A stretch of 13,704 nt of DNA from the NCBI GenBank assembly GCA_947624855.1, contig CANQMC010000025.1, positions 1 through 13,704 on the forward strand. Reading direction: 5' to 3'. The notes below the pieces were generated by a model. That model did no database searches, was not told the DNA's origin, and was given only the letters and a program-made list of their open reading frames with translations. This stretch comes from an uncultured Bacilli bacterium. GTDB taxonomy: Bacteria; Bacillota_I; Bacilli_A; RF39; UBA660. Both the position numbers and the translations under genes were made by a program. Shown here in pieces: positions 1-8,226 of this stretch; the first letter of the stretch is position 1, and every line of letters starts with the position of its first letter.

Positions 1-30
1 TAATGTTTCAAATTTATATAGGGGCAAGAT

Positions 31-59
31 AAAACTAGTATTTTTAGTACTAGTTTTTT
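31..59 (-). terminator. Hairpin terminator at the end of prmC
   Basis: A perfect 10-bp inverted repeat lies at 31-40 (AAAACTAGTA) and 48-57 (TACTAGTTTT) with a 7-base loop. Read on the minus strand the stem runs into a short T run; read on the plus strand it runs into six Ts (54-59), so it could stop transcription from both sides. The prmC stop codon (TAG, 50-52) lies in one arm. Bases 1-30 show nothing I can assign. Confidence 0.7.
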
Positions 60-775
60 GGTTTTATAAAGATAAATCTATTAAAGTTGTTATAATCTTT
101 TAGAGTTATTATATTGGCTTTTTTATAATATTTTTTAGTTAAGTTTATTATATCATTTTTTTGGGTTGCTCCTATTTCAAAAATAATTGAACCATTTTTG
201 TTTAAGATGTTTGTTGATATATTTAAAATACGATCATAAAATTCTAAGCCATTATTATTGGCATATAAAGCTATTTTTGGTTCATATTTTGTTTCAGGAG
301 ATGTATATTCTTCTTTTGTTAAATATGGGGGATTAGAGATAATACAATCATATTTTTCTTTAGGTATTTCTTTTAAAATATCTATTTTGAAAAAGTTTAT
401 ATTTGTATTATTATCTTTAGCATTTAATTTAGCTAATTCTAAAGCTTTATTACTTATATCACAAGCATCTATATTTAGGTTTGTATGTTTTTTTAAAGAG
501 ATAGCTATACAGCCACTTCCAGTACAAATATCTATTAAAGTTTTATAATTTTTATCTTGTAAATATTTTAAAGTTTTATCTACTAATAATTCAGTTTCAA
601 ATCTTGGTATTAATACATTTTCATTTACTTTTATTTTAGTATGATAAAAATCTACATAACCAATTAAATATTGAATAGGATAATTGTTTTTTAATTTAGA
701 TAAAGGTATATCTATATTAGGGTATAATTCTTGTAATAATTTCCAATCAGTAGATGTTATATTTTTGGGTTTCAT
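50..775 (-). CDS. prmC: Peptide chain release factor N5-glutamine methyltransferase PrmC
   Basis: PrmC transfers a methyl group from S-adenosylmethionine to the glutamine of the GGQ motif of release factors, improving peptide release in the cytoplasm. The 241-residue product has a Rossmann-type methyltransferase domain: SAM-binding motif I (DICTGSG, about residues 82-88) and the diagnostic NPPY at 148-151, which contacts the substrate glutamine. The family segment usually reading IPRPETE reads IPRFETE here (56-62). The N-terminal recognition domain is short: the protein is roughly 35-40 residues smaller than typical PrmC, and no upstream start is available without running into prfA. The ATG overlaps the prfA TGA (ATGA), and only a weak A-rich ribosome site precedes it, so translational coupling to prfA is likely. 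Its neighbour encodes its substrate. The assignment is firm. Confidence 0.95.
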   Translation of the reverse strand: MKPKNITSTDWKLLQELYPNIDIPLSKLKNNYPIQYLIGYVDFYHTKIKVNENVLIPRFETELLVDKTLKYLQDKNYKTLIDICTGSGCIAISLKKHTNLNIDACDISNKALELAKLNAKDNNTNINFFKIDILKEIPKEKYDCIISNPPYLTKEEYTSPETKYEPKIALYANNNGLEFYDRILNISTNILNKNGSIIFEIGATQKNDIINLTKKYYKKANIITLKDYNNFNRFIFIKPKN

Positions 776-1839
776 ATTATTTCTTTTTCACCAGCTAATT
801 TTAATCTTAAATCTTCTGTTTGTAAAGCTTCTATAATTGGTTCTAAATCACCATCCATTACTTTATCTAAACTCATAATAGAAAAGTTAATTCGATGGTC
901 TGTTACTCTATTTTGAGGATAATTATAAGTTCTTATTTTTTCGCTTCTATCACCAGTTCCTATTTTATTTTTACGAGTTGCTCCTAATTCTTGTTCTTCT
1001 TTGTTGCGAATTTCATCAGTTATTTTTATTTTTAGTAAATTCATAGCGCGTTCACGGTTCATTAATTGACTACGTTCTGTTTGACAAGTTACTACTATAC
1101 CTGTTGGAATATGAGTAAGTCTGACAGCGGAATTAGCAGTATTAACTGATTGACCACCAGCTCCACTTGAGTGATAAACATCCATTTTTATATCACTTTC
1201 TTTGATGTCAATATTAGCAGTTTCAATTTCCGGCATAACTAATACAGTGGCAGTTGATGTATGAACTCTACCTTGGGTTTCTGTTACAGGTACTCTTTGA
1301 ACTCGATGAGAACCACTTTCATATTTAAGTTTTTTATAAACATCTTCGCCTTTAATTATTATTTCAACTTGGGAAAAGCCCCCACTTGTTCCTTCTAAAG
1401 AGTTTATTTCTTCTATTTTCCAATTATTTTTTTCAGCATAATAAGTATACATTCGATATAAATCACCAGCGAAAATATTTGCTTCATCGCCACCGGCCGC
1501 TCCTCTAATTTCCATGATAACATTTTTGCCATCATTTTCATCTTTAGGAACTAATAATATTTCTAATTCGTGAGTTAATTTTTCAAGTTTTTCCTTATTT
1601 TCTTCATATTCTAAAGTTGCTAAATCTTTTAATTCTTCATCTTTTAATAAAGCTTTGGCATCTTCCATTTTAGTATGGGTAGCTTTATATTCTTCATAAA
1701 CTTTTACTGTTTCTTCTAAATCACGAGCTTCTTTTGATAAAGTTTTTAATTTATTATAATCACTTATTATTTCTGGATTAGTTAAATCATTTTGTAATTC
1801 ATGATATTTTTTTTCTATTGCGTCTAATCTCTCAAACAT
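772..1839 (-). CDS. prfA: Peptide chain release factor 1 (RF1)
   Basis: RF1 recognises UAA and UAG stop codons in the ribosomal A site and triggers hydrolysis of peptidyl-tRNA. The 355-residue length is normal for the family. The N-terminal coiled-coil domain covers about residues 1-100. The stop-codon reading motif is PVT (184-186), the PxT form of RF1 and not the SPF of RF2. The catalytic GGQ lies at 228-230 within the conserved GAGGQSVNTANSAVR context. The ATG start has a good Shine-Dalgarno (AAGGAG) about 7 bases upstream. It forms an overlapping pair with prmC, whose product methylates the GGQ glutamine. TGA ends this gene, so UGA is a stop here and a separate RF2 is expected elsewhere in the genome. 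Confidence 0.97.
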   Translation of the reverse strand: MFERLDAIEKKYHELQNDLTNPEIISDYNKLKTLSKEARDLEETVKVYEEYKATHTKMEDAKALLKDEELKDLATLEYEENKEKLEKLTHELEILLVPKDENDGKNVIMEIRGAAGGDEANIFAGDLYRMYTYYAEKNNWKIEEINSLEGTSGGFSQVEIIIKGEDVYKKLKYESGSHRVQRVPVTETQGRVHTSTATVLVMPEIETANIDIKESDIKMDVYHSSGAGGQSVNTANSAVRLTHIPTGIVVTCQTERSQLMNRERAMNLLKIKITDEIRNKEEQELGATRKNKIGTGDRSEKIRTYNYPQNRVTDHRINFSIMSLDKVMDGDLEPIIEALQTEDLRLKLAGEKEII

Positions 1840-1860
1840 AAATATTCTCCTTCTTTAAAT

Positions 1861-1888
1861 ATTATATCAAATATGGGAAAAAAAGCAA
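1861..1888 (-). promoter_or_regulatory. Candidate sigma-A promoter for prfA-prmC
   Basis: On the minus strand a perfect -10 TATAAT (1861-1866) lies 16 bases after TTGCTT (1883-1888), a weak -35 match. It sits about 20 bases upstream of the prfA start. The -35 lies within the stem of the rpoE terminator, so the two signals are interleaved in a 57-base gap. The -10 is convincing; the -35 is weak. Confidence 0.5.
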
Positions 1889-1910
1889 ACATTTAATTAA
1901 CTGTTTGCTT
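1878..1910 (-). terminator. Rho-independent terminator of rpoE
   Basis: On the minus strand a perfect 9-bp stem (AAGCAAACA at 1910-1902 with TGTTTGCTT at 1891-1883), separated by a 10-base loop, runs into a seven-T tract (1884-1878). The rpoE stop codon (1897-1899) lies in the loop, so the hairpin starts inside the coding sequence. Confidence 0.85.
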
Positions 1911-2349
1911 CTTCTTCATCAACATCGATTACACAAAAATCTTCTAAATCATCATCTGGTAAATCATCATCATTATCGGTATCATAGAAAATATCTTCAT
2001 CATCTTCAATATCTTCATCTTCAATGATATTATCATCATCATTTTCAAGTTCGTCTAAAATTGCATCGTCTTCTTCGTCATCATCTATTATAACTTTAGG
2101 ATTGTGTAATTCTTTTAGATCCCATGATCCATCTTCTAGCATGATAAATCTTTTATCAGTAGTTAATAATTCAAAGAAATCACCAATTTTATCTTCGTAT
2201 TCTTTTTCATTTAATTGGAGAGCATCACATACTTTTTGAAAAAGAACATTTATTTTCATTTTTTCTTTTTCTTCATTTAATATTAAGTAAGCAATATCAT
2301 CATAATTCATGGTTTCTAGTTCTTCTTTACTAATATTATTTAATTTCAT
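1897..2349 (-). CDS. rpoE: DNA-directed RNA polymerase delta subunit
   Basis: Delta is an auxiliary RNA polymerase subunit of Bacilli that promotes enzyme recycling and transcriptional selectivity. The 150-residue product has the expected two parts: an N-terminal HARE-HTH winged-helix domain (about residues 1-85, with the conserved MNYDDIAYLIL and DGSWDL segments), and an extremely acidic, low-complexity tail rich in Asp and Glu from about residue 89 to the end, which in the family competes with nucleic acid. The ATG is preceded by AAAAGGAG. It has its own promoter and terminator and is therefore probably monocistronic, although readthrough from argS is possible because no terminator separates them. 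The gene is nearly restricted to Bacilli and is useful for placing the organism. Confidence 0.95.
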   Translation of the reverse strand: MKLNNISKEELETMNYDDIAYLILNEEKEKMKINVLFQKVCDALQLNEKEYEDKIGDFFELLTTDKRFIMLEDGSWDLKELHNPKVIIDDDEEDDAILDELENDDDNIIEDEDIEDDEDIFYDTDNDDDLPDDDLEDFCVIDVDEEEANS

Positions 2350-2426
2350 ATTTTTTTCTCCTTTTTATAGTATTTAAAACATTATATGTATTACGTATAA
2401 AAACGTGTATAAGTTTTAACTAGGTA

Positions 2427-2455
2427 ATTGTAATATTATTTTAGCTATTTGTCAA
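2427..2455 (-). promoter_or_regulatory. Strong sigma-A promoter of rpoE
   Basis: On the minus strand a perfect -35 TTGACA (2450-2455) is followed by exactly 17 bases and the -10 TACAAT (2427-2432, 5 of 6). It is the closest match to the vegetative consensus in the window. The predicted start near 2420 gives a leader of about 70 bases. Confidence 0.85.
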
Positions 2456-2462
2456 TCTAAAA

Positions 2463-4199
2463 TTACATTTTTTCAGGAATATTTATACCTAATATGTCTA
2501 ATAGGTAACAATTATTGTCATAAATTGTTTTAGTTAGGGCTAACCATGATGTTTTTTTAAGTTCATTTTCTTCAGTTAAAATTTTATTTTCAGCATAGAA
2601 ATTGTTATATAAACTTGTTATTTTATATAAATATTCACATATTTCATTTAATGAATAATTTTCAAAACTTCTTTTTATTACTCTTTTTAAATCTAACATG
2701 GCTAATATGATTTTTCTTTCGGTTTCAGTAGAAATAGTTTGATATTTATATTCATTAGTATTAGCTTTATTTAAAAGTGATTTCATGCGAATAGTTGAAT
2801 ATAATAAATATGTTCCTGTTTTACCATTTAAATCAGTAAATTTATCAATATCAAAGTTATAATCGGTTCCTCTAAAGGGAAGTAAATCAGCATATTTTAT
2901 AGCAGCTATAGCAATAGTTCTAGCAATAGAATTACGATTTTCAGTAACATTTTCGCTTAATCTTTTTAAACATTCTTCGGTTACCATATCAAGTAAATTA
3001 GCAAGGGGCATTACACCTCCATCTCGAGTTTTAAAAGGTTTACCATCTTTACCATTCATGGTACCAAAACCATTAAATATTAATTTAGTAGTATCTTTAG
3101 TTATGCCAGTTTTAGTACTTGCACGAAATACTTGATTAAAATGTAAGCTTTGACGTTTATCTGTCATATACCATATTTCATCAGGATTATATTTTTTAGT
3201 TCTTTCCCATAAAGCTGCTAGATCTGTTGCTTCATAAGAAACTGCACCGTTACTTTTAATAACAATTAATGGAGGCATTTCTAGATTATCATCTTCAAGT
3301 TTTACTGGTATAACTTTAGCTCCTTCACTTTCAATAATATAATTATTATTATATAAATAATCTAACATTTCATTCATATAAAGAAAGTTATCTGATTCAC
3401 CTTCCCATAAATCAAAGGATACATTTAAATCTTGATATAATTTTTTAACTTCATTTACACTTACTTCAACAATTTTTTGCCATAGTGAATAATAACCGGG
3501 ATGTTTATTTTGTAAATCTAAGTTTATTTTTCGAGCTTCTTCCATAATATCAGGGTTTTCTTTAGCTTTAGTAGTGGCGATAGGGTATAGTTCTAATAAA
3601 TCTTCATTAGTAATATTAAAATCTACAGGTTCATTGTTATAATTTTCTTTGAAATAAGCTAAATTAGGATATCTAGTTTTAATTTCAAGGATAACCATAC
3701 CCATAGGACGTCCCCAGTCACCTAAATGAACATCTGATATTGTTTTATAACCTATAGCTTTACATAATCTTTTTAAAGCTTCACCAATGTTAGCACTTCG
3801 AAGGTGACCTACATGTAAAACTTTAGCTACATTTGGTCCTCCATAATCAAGAAAAATTGTTTTATTAACATCTTCTTTATAATTGATAGTTATATTATTA
3901 TTTGATTCATTTATAAAATTAATTAAAAAATCATCACTAAAAGTTAAATTAATAAATCCAGGTCCAGCGACTGAAGCATTTTTAATTTCAGGATATTCTT
4001 TTATTTTTATTAATAATTTATTAGCAAGTTCAATTGGATTTAAATTATTTTTTTTAGCAAGAGGCATTATACCATTATATTGATAATCGCCAAGCTCTGG
4101 TCTATTTGAGGGATTTATAATTACTTCATCTGTTTGATAACCTAATTGTTCTAAACTATTTTTAATTTTTGTTTCTAATTCTAATATTTTATATTTCAT
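2463..4199 (-). CDS. argS: Arginyl-tRNA synthetase
   Basis: ArgRS attaches arginine to tRNA-Arg in the cytoplasm. The protein shows the class I layout: an N-terminal ArgRS-specific domain for the tRNA D-loop (about 1-90), the HIGH-type signature HVGH (129-132, after the GGPNVAK segment), the degenerate second signature GKPFKTRDGG (about 386-395) that replaces KMSKS in this family, and a C-terminal helical DALR anticodon-binding domain from about 460. I place the start at the ATG at 4197-4199 (578 residues). An in-frame GTG three codons upstream (4206-4208) belongs to an excellent Shine-Dalgarno (AGGAAGTGAT), which is correctly spaced for the ATG. The start overlaps the end of the DUF1934 gene by 11 bases, so the two are one operon, in the same order as ywiB-argS in Bacillus. 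Confidence 0.95.
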   Translation of the reverse strand: MKYKILELETKIKNSLEQLGYQTDEVIINPSNRPELGDYQYNGIMPLAKKNNLNPIELANKLLIKIKEYPEIKNASVAGPGFINLTFSDDFLINFINESNNNITINYKEDVNKTIFLDYGGPNVAKVLHVGHLRSANIGEALKRLCKAIGYKTISDVHLGDWGRPMGMVILEIKTRYPNLAYFKENYNNEPVDFNITNEDLLELYPIATTKAKENPDIMEEARKINLDLQNKHPGYYSLWQKIVEVSVNEVKKLYQDLNVSFDLWEGESDNFLYMNEMLDYLYNNNYIIESEGAKVIPVKLEDDNLEMPPLIVIKSNGAVSYEATDLAALWERTKKYNPDEIWYMTDKRQSLHFNQVFRASTKTGITKDTTKLIFNGFGTMNGKDGKPFKTRDGGVMPLANLLDMVTEECLKRLSENVTENRNSIARTIAIAAIKYADLLPFRGTDYNFDIDKFTDLNGKTGTYLLYSTIRMKSLLNKANTNEYKYQTISTETERKIILAMLDLKRVIKRSFENYSLNEICEYLYKITSLYNNFYAENKILTEENELKKTSWLALTKTIYDNNCYLLDILGINIPEKM

Positions 4200-4542
4200 T
4201 ATTATCACTTCCTATATCTATTATTATTTTTAAAGGGTTTTCTTGAGATTCTAATTTATATTCTAAACTAATATTATTATTTTCAATATTATAATTTAAA
4301 TACTCTAGAGGAATGTTTAAACTTTGGTTTAATTCTTTTAAGGTTAAAGTACATTCATTATCAGTTATTTTTAGGAGACTATCACCATTTTCTTTGTTAA
4401 AACTAAAATGAATTAAGTTTATTTTTATATTATCATTTTCAGTGTTATATTCCATATAATCTTCTGTTATAAATGCAGTTGTAGTATTTTTTGATAATAA
4501 ATTATTATTTTCATAAATACTTATATTAATATTTTTATACAT
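4189..4542 (-). CDS. DUF1934 family protein (YwiB-like)
   Basis: A 117-residue cytoplasmic protein with no signal peptide or membrane segment. Alternating hydrophobic residues predict an all-beta fold. The closing segment (ISLEYKLES...LKIIIDI) resembles the last strands of the DUF1934 small beta-barrel, known from Bacillus YwiB. The function of the family is not established. The main support is context: ywiB lies immediately upstream of argS in Bacilli, and here it overlaps argS by 11 bases. The start ATG has AGAGGAA at proper spacing. It is somewhat shorter than YwiB (about 140 residues) and very rich in Asn, Glu and Ile, consistent with general AT-driven drift. The family call is likely; no function is claimed. 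Confidence 0.7.
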   Translation of the reverse strand: MYKNINISIYENNNLLSKNTTTAFITEDYMEYNTENDNIKINLIHFSFNKENGDSLLKITDNECTLTLKELNQSLNIPLEYLNYNIENNNISLEYKLESQENPLKIIIDIGSDNNEI

Positions 4543-4565
4543 AGTAATTCCTCTTTTACATGTAA

Positions 4566-4571
4566 ATTATA
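4566..4571 (-). promoter_or_regulatory. Candidate -10 of the DUF1934-argS promoter
   Basis: A perfect TATAAT on the minus strand lies 24 bases upstream of the DUF1934 start, in the 119-base divergent gap shared with the penicillin-binding protein gene. At 17-base spacing the -35 region reads TATACT, a poor match, so the call rests on the -10 and its position. I found no convincing vegetative promoter on the plus strand for the opposite gene. Confidence 0.45.
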
Positions 4572-4661
4572 CTAAATAATTAGTTTAAAGTATATGTTTT
4601 TTATGTTTTTTTAACTAATAATTATTTAAAAATTTAACATATTAATAAAGGGTGAAGTCTA

Positions 4662-6611
4662 GTGAAGGCATTAAGATTTTTTTTTAAATCAATAATATTT
4701 TTATTTATTGCTTTTATTATAGTTATAATTGGTTTATATACTTATGCTTTTTTAAGTCCTAAATTAGAACTTAAAACGGCAGGACAATTTTATATATATG
4801 ATGGATCTGATGAATTATTATATCAGGGTTCTAGTACTAGTAAATGGGTTGATTTAGAAGATATTAATTATAATTTGATTAATGCTGTAATTAGTATTGA
4901 AGATAAAAATTTTTATGATCATCATGGTTTTGATTATTTAAGGATTGCTAAAGCAATGTATTTAAATATTAAAAATAAAAAAATTACTCAAGGAGCTTCT
5001 ACCATATCTCAACAATATGTAAAAAATATTTATTTAGATTTTGATTCTACTTGGGAACGTAAAATAGAAGAAGCTTTTTTAACATTAGAGTTAGAAGTAC
5101 ATTATACAAAAGATGAAATTTTAGAAGGATATTTAAATACAATTAATTATGGTCAAGGTAATTATGGAATTGCTAATGCTAGTTTATATTATTTTAATAA
5201 AAAACCTATTGATTTAACTTTAGAAGAAGCATTGATTTTGGCAGGTATTCCTAATAGTCCAGCTAATTATAATCCAGTTGCTAATTATGATTTAGCTACT
5301 AAAAGAGCGAAAATGGTAGCGAAAAGTATGCTTAAAAATGGTTATATAAAGGAAGATGAATATAATAATTTATTTAAAGATAAAATAGAAATTTATGGTA
5401 AATCAACAGAAGAAAATTTAGATATGTTAATGTATTATCAAGATGCAGTGATTGAAGAGTTAAAAAATATTAATACTATTCCTGATGCTTTAATTCAAAA
5501 TGGAGGGATAAAAATTTATACTTATTTAGATAAAAATGCTCAAGAAATGTTAGAAAAAAATGTTTTAAAATATTTAAAAAATAGTGAATTACAATCAGCA
5601 AGTATAATAATCGATCCTAAAACTGGAGGAATTATAGCTTTATCTGGGGGTGTTAATTATGCTAAAAGTGAATTTAATCGTGCGACTAATGCTAAAAGAC
5701 AAGTTGGATCAGCGATGAAACCATTTTTATATTATGGAGCATTAGAAGAAGGAATGACTTCAGCTTCAACTTTTAATAGTCAATTTACTTCTTTTACTTT
5801 AAGTAATGGTAATGTTTATTCTCCTAAAAATTATGGTTCAATGTATGCTAATAAAGCTATTACAATGGCAGAAGCTATTGCAGTTTCTGATAATGTGTAT
5901 GCGGTTAAAACTAATATATTTTTAGGTCCAGAAAAATTGTTAGAGGTAGCTAAAAGGGTGGGAATTGAAGCTCCGCTTGAGGCAGTTCCTTCTCTTGCCT
6001 TAGGTACTAGTGAAATGTCAATTTGGGATTTAGCTCAAGGTTATACAACATTTGCTACAGGAGGTTATAACAGAGATATTTCTTTAATAAGAAAAGTAGA
6101 AGATAGTGAAGGAAATATTTTATACGAGAAAAAAGATAAATCTGATTTAGTTTTAAATGTAAATTATACTTATATTTTAAATGAATTATTAACTAGTACT
6201 TCAAATACGCAGTTTACTGATTATACAAGGCCTACTGCTTTAGCTGTAGCTAGTAAATTATCCCGAAAATATGCGATTAAAACGGGTACAACAGCAAGTG
6301 ATTTTTGGACTGTTGGTTATAATCCAGATATTGTAATGGCTACTTGGGTTGGATATGATGATAATAAAGATGTTAATGCTAATGATTCTTATATAACTAA
6401 AAATATATGGGCTGATACAGTTGAAGATATTTTAAAAGATAAAGAAGAAAGTTGGTATGAGACTCCCCCAAATGTTATAGGAGTTTTGCTTGATGCAGTA
6501 TCTGGAAAGCCGACATCTAATTCTAAAAAGGCAACTTTATTTTATTTTGTTAAAGGCACTGAAAATGCTGTTTATGATACAGAATATGTTTTTAAAGAAA
6601 AAGAAGATTAA
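4662..6611 (+). CDS. Class A penicillin-binding protein (bifunctional transglycosylase/transpeptidase)
   Basis: This membrane-anchored enzyme polymerises lipid II into glycan strands and cross-links the stem peptides outside the cell membrane. The 649-residue product has a short cytoplasmic N-terminus and one membrane anchor (about 6-30). The GT51 glycosyltransferase domain (about 60-230) has the catalytic Glu in the EDKNFYDHHG motif (E80) and the QGASTISQQ segment. The penicillin-binding transpeptidase domain has all three motifs: SAMK (350-353, nucleophile S350), SDN (409-411) and KTGT (540-543). Both active sites look intact. It is compact for a PBP1a-type enzyme and has no long C-terminal extension. 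The start is GTG with an AAAGGGTGA ribosome site. It is transcribed alone, diverging from DUF1934 and converging on gpmI. Whether it serves vegetative growth or spores cannot be told from the sequence. Confidence 0.93.
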   Translation: MKALRFFFKSIIFLFIAFIIVIIGLYTYAFLSPKLELKTAGQFYIYDGSDELLYQGSSTSKWVDLEDINYNLINAVISIEDKNFYDHHGFDYLRIAKAMYLNIKNKKITQGASTISQQYVKNIYLDFDSTWERKIEEAFLTLELEVHYTKDEILEGYLNTINYGQGNYGIANASLYYFNKKPIDLTLEEALILAGIPNSPANYNPVANYDLATKRAKMVAKSMLKNGYIKEDEYNNLFKDKIEIYGKSTEENLDMLMYYQDAVIEELKNINTIPDALIQNGGIKIYTYLDKNAQEMLEKNVLKYLKNSELQSASIIIDPKTGGIIALSGGVNYAKSEFNRATNAKRQVGSAMKPFLYYGALEEGMTSASTFNSQFTSFTLSNGNVYSPKNYGSMYANKAITMAEAIAVSDNVYAVKTNIFLGPEKLLEVAKRVGIEAPLEAVPSLALGTSEMSIWDLAQGYTTFATGGYNRDISLIRKVEDSEGNILYEKKDKSDLVLNVNYTYILNELLTSTSNTQFTDYTRPTALAVASKLSRKYAIKTGTTASDFWTVGYNPDIVMATWVGYDDNKDVNANDSYITKNIWADTVEDILKDKEESWYETPPNVIGVLLDAVSGKPTSNSKKATLFYFVKGTENAVYDTEYVFKEKED

Positions 6612-6649
6612 TGTTAGTAATTATTTAGTTATTAACAATAATCTTCTTT
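6600..6649. terminator. Bidirectional terminator between the PBP gene and gpmI
   Basis: AAAGAAGATTA (6600-6610) pairs with TAATCTTCTTT (6639-6649) over 11 bp. After one A/A mismatch the stem continues with TGTTA (6612-6616) and TAACA (6633-6637). It contains most of both convergent stop codons (6609-6611 plus, 6648-6650 minus). On the minus strand it leads into TTCTTTTTCTTT; on the plus strand the T run is short, so termination of gpmI is the better supported direction. Confidence 0.75.
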
Positions 6650-8141
6650 ATATTATTAAAGATTTAGTTTCTTGCATTTCTTCGGGTAAAGTTATATCCA
6701 TATAATCTAAGATAGTGGGTGCTACCATGGTTAAATCGCCGGATTTAGCAAGTTCAACATTATTATCTGTTATAATGAAAGGAACTTTGCTTAAAGTATG
6801 AGTAGTTACAGGATTATTAAATTCATCTAACATAATATCAGCATTACCATGATCAGCTAGTATTATCATTGTATAGAAATTATCTTTTGCTACTTCATAT
6901 AATCTACCTAAACATACATCGACCATAGTAACTGCTTTCATCGTGGCTTCTAAATTGCCAGTGTGGCCTACCATATCGGGATTAGCAAAGTTTATAAAGA
7001 TAAAATCTGTGTCTTTTTCCATACTGTTGATGGTTTTTTTAGTTACTTCGGCGGCACTCATTTCAGGTTCTAAATCATAAGTTTCCACTTTAGGAGATGG
7101 GATTAAGATTTTATCACATTTTTCAATTTTGCCATTGTACATACCATCAAAGAAATAAGTAACATGAGCATATTTTTCAGTTTCAGCGATTCGGGCTTGG
7201 GTAAGACCTAAACTACTTAAATATCTTCCTAAAGAATTAGTTACATTTATATCTTCTAAAAAATTAATGGTTTTAATATCACGATCAATTGGAAAGAAAG
7301 TATAAACTTCTAAATCTTGATATTTATAAGTTGGAAATTCATTAAAATCATTGTTAGTAAAAGATCTTAATATTTGTTTAGCTCGATCTGTTCGGAAATT
7401 CATCCATAAAATTATATCGCCATCTTTAATTGTATTTTCAGGGTTTATAATAACAGGATATAAATATTCATCTGTTACATTTTTTTTATATAATGATAAA
7501 ATACCTTCAGTTGCTGTTTTAGCACTTATACCTATACCTTTTGTTAATAAATCATAATATACTTTGGTTCGATTGTAATTGGTGTCACGATCCATGGCAT
7601 AGAATCTTCCACATAAACTAGTAATATCAGCATTTTTATTATCGGCTATTTTTTCTTCTAAACTTTTAATAAAGTTTACGCCGGCATTTACTTTAGTATC
7701 TCGTCCATCGGTAATTAAATGAAAATGAATATTTTGAGCATTATCTTTTAATAAATCATACATGCTTAAGAAATGATTCATATCAGAATGAACTTTGCCA
7801 TCACTAAATAAACCAATAATATGGACATTTTTGTTATGAGTTTTTTCAATGAATTCATTAAATTTAATATTATCATTGTTGATATTTTTTAAAAATTCAT
7901 TGATTCGGGATATATGTTGAAGTATTTTACGACCTGCCCCAATAGTCATGTGGCCTACTTCACTGTTACCAAATTCACCATGGTTTAAACCTACATATTC
8001 TTCGGAGGCATAAAGGGTTGTGTGAGGATATAAATCCCAAAGTTTATCAAAGTTTTTAGTATCTGCCATTTTTATAGCATTACCATATTCTTCTTCTCGA
8101 TAACCAAAACCGTCTAGAACTACTGTTAATATTTTTCGCAT
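6648..8141 (-). CDS. gpmI: 2,3-bisphosphoglycerate-independent phosphoglycerate mutase
   Basis: GpmI interconverts 3- and 2-phosphoglycerate in glycolysis, using two Mn(II) ions. The 497-residue protein belongs to the alkaline phosphatase superfamily. Metal ligand D10 is in VVLDGFG, and the phospho-acceptor Ser60 is in FGNSEVGH. The inserted phosphotransferase domain holds DGRDT and a MDRD segment, and the C-terminal metal sites include NPDMVGHTGN and ADHGNAD. The usual EGQMGNSEVGH context reads HGEFGNSEVGH, a mild change beside the nucleophile. I start it at the ATG 8139-8141, where AAAGGTGAG precedes at the right spacing; an in-frame extension of 17 codons upstream encodes nothing conserved and overlaps the promoter. 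It has its own promoter downstream of the spo0A terminator and ends in the shared hairpin. Confidence 0.95.
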   Translation of the reverse strand: MRKILTVVLDGFGYREEEYGNAIKMADTKNFDKLWDLYPHTTLYASEEYVGLNHGEFGNSEVGHMTIGAGRKILQHISRINEFLKNINNDNIKFNEFIEKTHNKNVHIIGLFSDGKVHSDMNHFLSMYDLLKDNAQNIHFHLITDGRDTKVNAGVNFIKSLEEKIADNKNADITSLCGRFYAMDRDTNYNRTKVYYDLLTKGIGISAKTATEGILSLYKKNVTDEYLYPVIINPENTIKDGDIILWMNFRTDRAKQILRSFTNNDFNEFPTYKYQDLEVYTFFPIDRDIKTINFLEDINVTNSLGRYLSSLGLTQARIAETEKYAHVTYFFDGMYNGKIEKCDKILIPSPKVETYDLEPEMSAAEVTKKTINSMEKDTDFIFINFANPDMVGHTGNLEATMKAVTMVDVCLGRLYEVAKDNFYTMIILADHGNADIMLDEFNNPVTTHTLSKVPFIITDNNVELAKSGDLTMVAPTILDYMDITLPEEMQETKSLII

Positions 8142-8163
8142 TATCTCACCTTTTCTATATAGA

Positions 8164-8192
8164 ATAATACCATATTTTTTTAAAAATAACAA
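8164..8192 (-). promoter_or_regulatory. Sigma-A promoter of gpmI
   Basis: On the minus strand TTGTTA (8187-8192) and TATTAT (8164-8169) are separated by exactly 17 bases, and the spacer ends in TGG, which adds an extended -10 TG. It lies 22 bases upstream of the chosen gpmI ATG and just after the spo0A terminator. Confidence 0.75.
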
Positions 8193-8202
8193 ATCTTTTA
8201 AT

Positions 8203-8226
8203 AAAAAAAGAATGACTAAGCATTCT
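8203..8226 (-). terminator. Rho-independent terminator of spo0A
   Basis: On the minus strand AGAATG (8226-8221), a six-base loop and CATTCT (8214-8209) form a 6-bp stem followed directly by a tract of Ts (8209-8203). The spo0A stop codon TAG (8225-8227) is mostly in the first arm. It separates spo0A from the gpmI promoter. Confidence 0.8.

Noticed and set aside
2024..2239. A serine-rich plus-strand open frame
   Set aside because: It is the mirror of the Asp/Glu-rich tail of rpoE (GAT/GAA read backwards as TCA/TTC), not a gene.
2370..2420. Repeated TATACACG/TATACG elements in the rpoE leader
   Set aside because: The copies are short and imperfect, and I could not draw a stable riboswitch- or attenuator-like structure.
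6490..6705. A plus-strand frame covering the end of the PBP gene and the shared terminator
   Set aside because: It is out of frame with the PBP, crosses the bidirectional hairpin and has no ribosome site.
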